Of a stretch of DNA of 40,673 bases, positions 31,351 through 40,673 are shown in pieces; position 1 is the stretch's first letter; each line of letters opens with the position of its first letter. The stretch comes from Myxococcales bacterium (lineage in GTDB: Bacteria; Myxococcota_A; UBA9160; SMWR01): NCBI GenBank assembly GCA_029881215.1, contig JAOUNA010000008.1, forward strand, positions 1-40,673. Reading direction: 5' to 3'. Below the pieces are notes generated by a model. It worked only from the letters and a program-made list of their open reading frames with translations. It was not told the origin of the DNA and did not search any database. Made by a program: the position numbers and the translations under genes.

Positions 31351-32172
31351 TCAGTTCGGCGCAACCCGATCGAGGAAGCGCCCGATGCTCTCGAGATAGG
31401 CGCGGCCGCCGACGAAGATCGTGTCGCCGTGATCGGCGCCGTCGATCGTCTCGAATGCCTTCGGCTCCGGCGCCGCAGCGTGGAGGCGCACGCCGAGCTC
31501 GTAGGGGACGACCGTGTCGCGATTGCCGTGGAAGAAGAGCAGGGGCGAGCGCACCCGCCCGATCTTGGCGATCGAATCGAATCCACCGCGCACGAAGAGG
31601 GAGCCGAGCGGTCCGGCCACCCGGCGTGCCATCTCGGGGAGCGAGGTGAACGTGCTCTCGAGTATCACGCCCGCGAGGTCGCGGTCCTGGGCGAGGTCCA
31701 CGGCGATGGCTCCGCCGAGGGAGCGGCCGAAGACGATCACGCGGGTCTCCGGAATCGCCCTCGCCTCGATCAGATGCGCCAGTCCCGCGCGGGCGTCGCT
31801 GTAGACGCCGACCTCACTCGGGGTGCCGCTGCTCAGGCCGTAGCCCCGATAGTCGGGCAGCAGCACGTGCGCACCGAGGCCCTGCAACATCGCCGCGTTG
31901 GGCAGGCGGTGGGACGCGTTGCCGGCGTTGCCGTGCAGGAAGAGGATGGCCCGCGTCGCGCCCCCCGGTGCGGGCAGGTAGTAGGCGTGGAGTCGCACGC
32001 CGTCGCCGCTCTCGAGCTGGATTTCTTCGGCATCGATGCCCAGCGCCGCCGGTGCGAACTCGGCGCCCGGGCTCGGCTGGAAGATCATGCGATCGATGAG
32101 GCGTTGCACGAACAAAGAGGTCGCCAGGAACGCAGCCACACCGATGAGGGGAATGGCGAAGAGTGAACGCAC
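31351..32172 (-). CDS. alpha/beta hydrolase, BEM46/YfhR-like
   Basis: N-terminal TM; AILFLHGNAGNASHRLPNAAMLQGLGAHVLLPDYRGYGLSSGTPSE; VIVFGRSLGGAIAVDLA; DGADHGDT. Confidence 0.92.
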   Translation of the reverse strand: MRSLFAIPLIGVAAFLATSLFVQRLIDRMIFQPSPGAEFAPAALGIDAEEIQLESGDGVRLHAYYLPAPGGATRAILFLHGNAGNASHRLPNAAMLQGLGAHVLLPDYRGYGLSSGTPSEVGVYSDARAGLAHLIEARAIPETRVIVFGRSLGGAIAVDLAQDRDLAGVILESTFTSLPEMARRVAGPLGSLFVRGGFDSIAKIGRVRSPLLFFHGNRDTVVPYELGVRLHAAAPEPKAFETIDGADHGDTIFVGGRAYLESIGRFLDRVAPN

Positions 32173-32178
32173 GCGAGT

Positions 32179-33294
32179 CTACCCCGCTCTGCGCAGCCTG
32201 GCAGCGCAGAGCGCGATCAGCGCCGGCCAGACGGCGAGGCTGCCAACGGCGAGCGTCACACCCGCCGCGTCGCCCAGCGCTCCCGTGAGCCATGGCACCG
32301 CGAAGCCTCCCAGCGACCCCGCACCCGCCGCGAGCCCTGCCGCGCTGCCGCGGGCGTGGGGAAAGCGTTGGGCGGCCAGCGCGATCACGAGTGGAAACAC
32401 CGCGCCGAGCGCGATGCCCGAGGCGAGATACGGGAGCTCGATGATCGGGATCCTGGCCCAGACACCGAGCGCGAGCACCAGCGCGCCGAGCGCGCCCGAG
32501 AGCGCGATCGCGCGCACCGGACTCGCGCCGTGCAATGCGGCGAGGAGGAGTCTGCCGACGAGCAGACCGAGCCAGAAGGCGCTGATGGCGCTGCGCCCGC
32601 GCTGCGCGTCGAGAGACAGGGCGCCGGTTGCATACGGCGAGGCGAAGACCGTGAGGCTCGCCTCGAAGCCCACGTAGGCGAAGAGCACCATCGCGTACGG
32701 GAGGAATACGGTCGAGAGCAGCGCGTCGCTCGTGCTCTCGCTCGCGGCCGTTCGCGGCGGGCGCATGGGGAAGGGTATGAGCAGCGCCGCGCCGGCGAGC
32801 GCGAGGTGCGCCGCGCCCAGCCAGTGAAAGCCGACCGACCATGCGAATTGCGCCGCGATCCAGCTCGCGAACAGCGGCCCCGAGACCGCGCCGGCGGTGA
32901 CCAGCGCGTGCATCAGCGCGAGCATGCGCACGGATCCCGCCGCGTAGCGCTCCGCGACTGCGCCGTTCACGAGGGTCTCATACATGCCGGCGCCCACGCC
33001 CGCCAGGCCGATCAGCACGAGCCAGCGGGAGAAGCCGAGCTCGACTCCCGCGGTCAGCAGCGGCGCGCCGGTCAGCAGCATGGCCGCCACGAAGAGCGGG
33101 CGGCGCGGGCAGCGATCGAAGAGCGGACCCGCCGAGACGACGCCCACGCCGAGGCCCAGCGCGAGAGCGGAGGCGAGCAGGCCGGAGTGCGCGAGATCGA
33201 GGTGCAGATCTCGCGCCATCTCTGCCTGGCTCGCGCCCAGCACCACCAGGACGATGCCGAACAGGAAGTAGGCCGCCGAGCAGAAGAGCAGCAC
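32179..33294 (-). CDS. MFS transporter
   Basis: 371 aa, ~12 hydrophobic segments; LDLAHSGLLASALALGLGVGVVSAGPLFDRCPRRPLFVAAMLL; GTG start at 33294. Confidence 0.82.
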   Translation of the reverse strand: MLLFCSAAYFLFGIVLVVLGASQAEMARDLHLDLAHSGLLASALALGLGVGVVSAGPLFDRCPRRPLFVAAMLLTGAPLLTAGVELGFSRWLVLIGLAGVGAGMYETLVNGAVAERYAAGSVRMLALMHALVTAGAVSGPLFASWIAAQFAWSVGFHWLGAAHLALAGAALLIPFPMRPPRTAASESTSDALLSTVFLPYAMVLFAYVGFEASLTVFASPYATGALSLDAQRGRSAISAFWLGLLVGRLLLAALHGASPVRAIALSGALGALVLALGVWARIPIIELPYLASGIALGAVFPLVIALAAQRFPHARGSAAGLAAGAGSLGGFAVPWLTGALGDAAGVTLAVGSLAVWPALIALCAARLRRAG

Positions 33295-33301
33295 GCCAGG
33301 C

Positions 33302-33658
33302 TCAGAGCATGCCGAGTTCGAGCTTCGCCGCCTCCGACATCATGTCGGGATTCCACGGCGGATCCCAGACGAGGTCGAGCTGCACGGAGGTCACGCCCTC
33401 GACGGCGCGCGCCTTCGATTCGACCTCCGGCGGCAGCATCTCCGCCGCGGGGCACATCGGCGTCGTGAGCGTCATGCGAATGGTGGCCGCGCCGTCGGCA
33501 TCCAGCACGACCTTGTAGATGAGTCCGAGCTCGTAGATGCTGACGGGAATCTCGGGATCGTAGATGGACTTGAGCTGCTCCACGATGCGCTCCCCGACGT
33601 CCCGGAGGGCTTCGGGCGCCTCGACGAGGCGGGACTCGGAAGCGGGCTCTTCCTGCAT
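33302..33658 (-). CDS. sufT: SufT / MIP18-family (DUF59) Fe-S assembly protein
   Basis: IVEQLKSIYDPEIPVSIYELGLIYKVVLDADGAATIRMTLTTPMCPAAEMLPPEVESKARAVEGVTSVQLDLVWDPPW. Confidence 0.92.
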   Translation of the reverse strand: MQEEPASESRLVEAPEALRDVGERIVEQLKSIYDPEIPVSIYELGLIYKVVLDADGAATIRMTLTTPMCPAAEMLPPEVESKARAVEGVTSVQLDLVWDPPWNPDMMSEAAKLELGML

Positions 33659-33663
33659 CGACT

Positions 33664-34116
33664 TCACTCCGTCGTCACGCTCTTGTCGCGCCCCTCGAGG
33701 GCGGTGTGCATGGTGTGCCAGCACAGCGTGGCGCACTTGACGCGCATCGGGAACTCCCGGACGCCGGCGAATACGGTGAGCTTGCCCAGCGCGCGCGCGT
33801 CGACCGCAGAGACGGCCGGCCCGGTCACGAGCGCGTGGAAGCCCTCGAAGATCTTCTCCGCCTCTTCGAGCGACCTGCCCTTGATCGCCTCCGTCATCAG
33901 CGAAGCCGATGCCGTGGAAATCGCGCAGCCGCGTCCCTCGAATCCGACGTCCTCGATCACGCCGTCCACCACCGCGAGATACACGGTCACGTGGTCGCCG
34001 CACAGCGGATTGTGCCCCTGCGCCGAGCGGTTGCTGCCCGGCGGCTCGCCGAAGTTCCTGGGCTTCTTGTTGTGATCCAGGATCACGGATTGGTACAGCT
34101 CGCGAAGATCCGACAT
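33664..34116 (-). CDS. sufU: SufU Fe-S scaffold/sulfur-transfer protein
   Basis: YQSVILDHNKKPRNFGE...NPLCGDHVTVYL...GRGCAISTASASLMTEAIKGRSLEEA...VKCATLCWHTM. Confidence 0.95.
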   Translation of the reverse strand: MSDLRELYQSVILDHNKKPRNFGEPPGSNRSAQGHNPLCGDHVTVYLAVVDGVIEDVGFEGRGCAISTASASLMTEAIKGRSLEEAEKIFEGFHALVTGPAVSAVDARALGKLTVFAGVREFPMRVKCATLCWHTMHTALEGRDKSVTTE

Positions 34117-35333
34117 CAGACGAAGACCTCGCGCACGCGGTGGAGTCCGGCCACCAGCGCGTCGATGTCGTCGCGGGTGTTGTAGAGAGCGAGCGAGGCA
34201 CGCGCCGTGGCCGGAATTCCGAAGCGCTGCATCACGGGCTGGGCGCAGTGGTGGCCCGTGCGCACGCAGATGCCCTCGCGATCGAGAATGGTTCCGATGT
34301 CGTGCGGATGCACGCCGTCGAGGACGAAGGAGAGCACCGCGGCCTTGTGCTCCGCGGTGCCGATCAGGCGCAAATCGGGGATCTCGGCAAGTGCGTCGCT
34401 GGCGTAGGCGAGAAGCTCGCGCTCGTGCGCGGCCACGGCGTCGAGATCCTGGGCGCGGAGATAATCGATGGCCGCGCCGAGACCCACCGCGCCCGCCAGG
34501 TCGGGGGTGCCCGCCTCGAACTTGTAGGGAGGCTCCTTGTAGATCGTATTCTCGAACGTGACCGACAGGATCATCTCGCCGCCGCTCATGTACGGAGGCA
34601 TCGCTTCGAGTCGCGCGGCCTTCGCGTAGAGCACGCCGATGCCAGAAGGGCCGAAGAGCTTGTGTCCGGAGAAGGCGTAGAAGTCGCAGTCGAGCGCGTG
34701 CACGTCGACCCGACCGTGGGGGACCGCCTGGGCGCCGTCGAGCAGCACGGGAACGCCCCGCGCGTGTGCAATCCTCGTGATCTCTTCGACCGGATTGATC
34801 GTCCCCAGCGCATTGGAGACGTGGGTCACGGCCGCGATCTTCGTGCGCGTGGTGATCATCTCCTCGAAGGCGTCCAGCAGCAGCTGACCGCGATCATCGA
34901 TGGGCGCAACGCGCAGCACGGCTCGCTTCTCCTGGCACAGCCGTTGCCACGGCACGATGTTCGCGTGGTGCTCCATGTGCGTGATGAGCACCTCGTCGCC
35001 CTCGCCGACGTGCTCCCGGCCGAAGCTGGCCGCCACGAGGTTGATCGCTTCGGTGGCGTTGCGGACGAAGACGATCTCGTTGACCGCAGCGCCGATGAAG
35101 CGCGCGATCTTCTCGCGGGCCTGCTCCACCGCCGCCGTGGCGCGCACGGAGAGCTCGTAGACGCCGCGGTGGATGTTGGCGTAGTCGTGCGCGTAGAAGC
35201 GGGAGATCGCGTCGATCACGCACTGCGGCTTCTGGGCGCTGGCGGCGCTATCGAGGAAGACGAGCGGTTTGCCGTGCACGGTCTGTCCGAGAATCGGGAA
35301 GTCCTTGCGCACCCGCTCGGCGTCGAACCTCAT
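34116..35333 (-). CDS. sufS: cysteine desulfurase SufS
   Basis: FPILGQTVHGKPLVFLDSAASAQKP; THMEHHANIVPW; DFYAFSGHKLFGPSGIGVLY; VRTGHHCAQPVMQRFG. Confidence 0.98.
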   Translation of the reverse strand: MRFDAERVRKDFPILGQTVHGKPLVFLDSAASAQKPQCVIDAISRFYAHDYANIHRGVYELSVRATAAVEQAREKIARFIGAAVNEIVFVRNATEAINLVAASFGREHVGEGDEVLITHMEHHANIVPWQRLCQEKRAVLRVAPIDDRGQLLLDAFEEMITTRTKIAAVTHVSNALGTINPVEEITRIAHARGVPVLLDGAQAVPHGRVDVHALDCDFYAFSGHKLFGPSGIGVLYAKAARLEAMPPYMSGGEMILSVTFENTIYKEPPYKFEAGTPDLAGAVGLGAAIDYLRAQDLDAVAAHERELLAYASDALAEIPDLRLIGTAEHKAAVLSFVLDGVHPHDIGTILDREGICVRTGHHCAQPVMQRFGIPATARASLALYNTRDDIDALVAGLHRVREVFV

Positions 35334-36663
35334 CGCTGCGACTCCTGGGGGCGCAGCGCGCGCAGGCGCTCGACGAGAACGTCGTCCAACCCGGCCCCCA
35401 GCGCCGGAACCGGCAGCGATTCGAGCACCTCGAGCGCAAATCCCCGCGTGAGGAGATCGCGCGCGCGGGCCTCGTCGAGCCCGCGGGAGCGCAGGTAGAA
35501 GAGCGCCTCCAGGTCGATCTGTCCGATGCTCGTGCCGTGGCTGCACTTCACGTCGTCTGCGTAGATCTCGAGCTGGGGCTTGGTGTTCATCTCCGCGCTC
35601 GAGCTCAGCAGCAGGTTGGGATTCGACTGACTCGCGTTGGTCTTCTGCGCATCCGGCCGCACGATGACCCGACCGCGGAAGACGCCGCGCGCCCGCCCGC
35701 CGAGCACGCCCTTGTAGAGCTCGCGGCTCGTGCAGTGCGGTACCGCGTGGTCGATGAGCGTGTGATTGTCGAGAACCTGGTCGCCGCCTCCCACGAAGAG
35801 CCCGTTCAAGGTGCATTCGGCGCCCTCTTCGCTCAGCAGGACTTCCGCATCGTTGCGAACCAGCGCACCTCCCAGCGTGAGCGTGCTCGCGTGCAAGCGG
35901 GCGGCTCGCTGCGCGATTACCTGCAGATTCGATGTGTGGAAGTGGGCGTCGCTCTCGCGCTGCACCAGGATCAGATTCACCTCGGAATCGGCGCCCGCCC
36001 AGACCTCGCTCACGGCGTTCGTGAAGCCCGGGCCTTCGCCGAGCGTCACGTGGTCCTGGATCACGGTCACGCGGCTGCCAACTTCGGCAACGATGAGCAG
36101 CCGCGGATGAACGACGCGGGGCACCGGCTGAGAGGTGGAGAGAAAGACGACGTGGACCGGCTGCTCCGCGTGCGAACCGCGCGGCGCGTGCACGACGGCC
36201 CCGTCGTCGAGGAACGCGGTGTTCAGCGCGGCGAATGGGTGGCTCTTCACGTCCACGAGGCGGCCGAGGTACGGCTCGACGCGCTCCGCTGCGCCCGCGC
36301 GCAGCGCGGCGAGGCTGTCGACCCGGCTGCCACCGGGAAACGTCAGCGGAGCCGAGAGTGCGGGCTCGAAGCGCCCGTCCACGAAGGCGTAGAGGCTGCA
36401 GGCGAACAGGGGGAAGGCCAGGGATTCGAGCTGCTCGCGCGAGACCGGAGCCCCCCGCGGCGGCGCTTCGCAGTGCAGCGCTGCGAGCGCAGCGACATTG
36501 GTGTAGTGCCACTCCTCCATGCGGGTGCTCGGCAGTCCGCGCTCTGCGAATGCGGCGATCGCACGGGCGCGCAGCGCGCCGAGCCAGGGCGGCTCGGAAG
36601 CGAGCCCGGCTTCGAAGGCGCCGAACCGCTCGAGATAGTGCTCCCGTGCCGTATCGAGCGCGC

Positions 36664-36667
<4 letters not shown>
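35330..36667 (-). CDS. sufD: Fe-S cluster assembly protein SufD
   Basis: [75 protein letters not shown]. Confidence 0.97.
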
Positions 36668-38918
<2,251 letters not shown>

Positions 38919-38952
38919 GCTTGACTCCAATCGGCGCGGGGGCGCCCTTCGG

Positions 38953-39429
38953 CTACGTGCCGCGCTGCGTGTCGAGATGCGTCGTGCGCACGCCGAGGCT
39001 CTCGAGCGGCACGATGGCGCCCGGACGCGGTCCCACGAGGTCCGCCAGGGTGATGCGGGCGAGGGCGTCGTGCACCGCGTGGTTGATGCGCTGCCAGGGC
39101 TCGCGCACATGGCAGCTCGACTCCTGCGCACAGGCGCCGGGGTGCATGGCGCACTCGGTGAGTCCGAACGGGCCTTCGAGTGCCCCGATCATCTCGGTGA
39201 CGCGAATCTGTGCGGGGCTGCGCGCCAGGCCGTAGCCACCCTTGGCGCCGCGGTGCGAGACCAGCAGACCCTCGCGCGCCAGGCACTTGAGGATCTTGCT
39301 CACCATCGGCAGTGGCAGCTGAGTGGCCTCCGCGACCTCGCGCGCATTGCAAGGGGATTGCTCCCCGCGCGCTGCGAGGTGCGCCATCAGCACGATGCCG
39401 TAATCCGTGATGCGACTGATTCGGATCAT
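38953..39429 (-). CDS. Rrf2-family regulator, probable SUF operon regulator
   Basis: [87 protein letters not shown]; three Cys in [14 protein letters not shown]; first gene of the suf operon. Confidence 0.94.
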   Translation of the reverse strand: MIRISRITDYGIVLMAHLAARGEQSPCNAREVAEATQLPLPMVSKILKCLAREGLLVSHRGAKGGYGLARSPAQIRVTEMIGALEGPFGLTECAMHPGACAQESSCHVREPWQRINHAVHDALARITLADLVGPRPGAIVPLESLGVRTTHLDTQRGT

Positions 39430-39455
39430 GGGAGGACCGCCGGTTCCGTGGCGAT

Positions 39456-39484
39456 ACAATATCGGACCAATTCGGTCCTGTAAA
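39456..39484 (-). promoter_or_regulatory. rrf2-suf promoter with palindromic operator in the spacer
   Basis: Minus strand TTTACA-GGACCGAATTGGTCCGA-TATTGT: sigma-70-like -35/-10 with 17-nt spacer occupied by the inverted repeat GGACC-gaatt-GGTCC, ~27 nt upstream of the rrf2 ATG. Confidence 0.72.
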
Positions 39485-39555
39485 GCGCCGCGGGGCGCTC
39501 CGGGGCGGCCCAGCGTCAGCCCCACAGTGCGAAAAATATAATATATTTCAGTGAC

Positions 39556-40673
39556 TTATCTTGGAAGCTCGGAGAGCGCGGGCGCGCCGGGCGCCGGCAC
39601 GACCTCGGCCGCCTCGCGCTCCAGCTCGGCGATCGCCGCGTCGAGCCCCAGCACCAGCGCGTCCAGGTACTCGTGGAAGGCGCGGTGCACGATGGCGAAG
39701 GAGACCGCCTCCTTGAGCGCCGAGGGGCGCCGCAGCAGCGCGGCGCCGATCAGCGAGAGGGTGAACCAGGCGCGCCGCGGGCCCGCGCGCAGCACCGTAT
39801 CGCGCAGAATGCGCACGAGTCGACGCAGGTCGCCCGCGCGCAGGTTGAGGCCGCCCGCAACCTGCCCGCCGCGGTTCAGCAGGAAGGCCAGGGTGCGCTC
39901 CCGGTAGTTTCGGAAGTCGTACAGCTGCTGGAGCAGCCAGCGGTAGCCGCGGTACAGCTCGAGTCGGGTCATGCGCTTGGGGAGGATGTTCGAGAGCACG
40001 AACTGGTCTCCGAGGCTCTTCAGCAGCAGTCGCCCTTCCTCCTCGACGCGCCGGTGGAGGGGGGTCTTCGGCAGCGCCTGCAGCAGGCCCGTCATCGAAA
40101 CCGGGATGCGCGCGTCCTGGATGAAGCGCAGCTGCTCGGCAAAGATCGACGCGTCGTCGTTGTCGAATCCGACGATCATGCCCGCCTGGATCTGGATGCC
40201 GTACGACTGGATCTTGCGCACGCTCTCGACGAGATCGGCGCGGGTGTTTTGCGTCTTGCCCGTCTCCAGCAGGGACGCGCGCCGCGGGCTCTCGATTCCG
40301 ATGAAGAGCGTCGTGAAGTTCGCCGCGCGCAGCAGCTCGAGCAGCTCGTCGTCCGCGGCCACGTTCAGCGAGACTTCCGTGTTGAAATCGATCGGGTAGC
40401 CGTGTGCGCGGCCCCAGCACCCGATTTCGCGCAGCAGATCCTTGGCGAGCTTCTTGTTCCCGATGAAATTGTCGTCGACGACGAACACCTGATTCGCGCC
40501 GAGGCGACGGCATTCGTCGATCTCCGCGATCACCTGGCGCACGGATTTTGCCCGCGGCCGACGGCCGTACATCACGATGATGTCGCAGAACTCGCAGTTG
40601 AACGGGCAGCCGCGCGCGAATTGGATGGTGAGCGCGTGATAGCGCGACACGTCGAGCAGGTCGAAGCGCGGCA
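39556..40673 (-). CDS. B12-binding-type radical SAM protein, DUF4070/HpnP-like (partial, N-terminus beyond right edge)
   Basis: QFARGCPFNCEFCDIIVMYGRRPRAKSVRQVIAEIDECRRLGANQVFVVDDNFIGNKKLAKDLLREI; CxxxCxxC radical SAM motif; FNTEVSLNVAADDELLELLRAANFTTLFIGIESP. Confidence 0.9.
   Translation of the reverse strand, partial: PRFDLLDVSRYHALTIQFARGCPFNCEFCDIIVMYGRRPRAKSVRQVIAEIDECRRLGANQVFVVDDNFIGNKKLAKDLLREIGCWGRAHGYPIDFNTEVSLNVAADDELLELLRAANFTTLFIGIESPRRASLLETGKTQNTRADLVESVRKIQSYGIQIQAGMIVGFDNDDASIFAEQLRFIQDARIPVSMTGLLQALPKTPLHRRVEEEGRLLLKSLGDQFVLSNILPKRMTRLELYRGYRWLLQQLYDFRNYRERTLAFLLNRGGQVAGGLNLRAGDLRRLVRILRDTVLRAGPRRAWFTLSLIGAALLRRPSALKEAVSFAIVHRAFHEYLDALVLGLDAAIAELEREAAEVVPAPGAPALSELPR

Noticed and set aside
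33302-34201. 299-aa ORF extending sufT upstream
   Set aside because: The upstream part is a shadow frame of sufU; the true sufT starts at ATG 33658.

Overview
GC-rich bacterial chromosomal window; its lineage cannot be determined from sequence alone. It is densely packed, mostly with core-metabolism and envelope genes. I found no prophage, transposon, CRISPR array, rRNA or convincing tRNA. Recognisable blocks: LON-substrate-binding protein; YgjP/SprT-like metallopeptidase; NlpC/P60-like hydrolase; thiC preceded by a TPP riboswitch; CcmI/CycH C-terminal-like lipoprotein; ClC transporter with CBS domains and an apparently frameshifted TrkA-C tail; MFS + CbiX; CinA-N-like protein; a tightly overlapping operon M23 peptidase-sfsA-mutY-smr-aroC; histidine phosphatase; pepP-acs; beta-propeller protein; ribonuclease D; FIST protein; IclR regulator + class IV aminotransferase; proS; LPG-synthase-like membrane protein + NAD-dependent epimerase; alpha/beta hydrolase fused to a membrane domain; and a full SUF operon (rrf2-sufB-C-D-S-U-T) running on into an MFS transporter and a BEM46-like hydrolase. 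A B12-type radical SAM protein (DUF4070/HpnP-like) runs off the right edge. The items most worth a second look are: (1) the SD-sequestering platform of the thiC TPP riboswitch; (2) a perfect palindrome filling the 17-nt -35/-10 spacer of the rrf2-suf promoter; (3) the ClC frameshift at a (CG)3 tract; (4) a ~400-nt non-coding gap at 21.29-21.70 kb with a sigma-54-like site and an 11-bp hairpin, a possible ncRNA locus. I found no clearly unprecedented multi-gene system.
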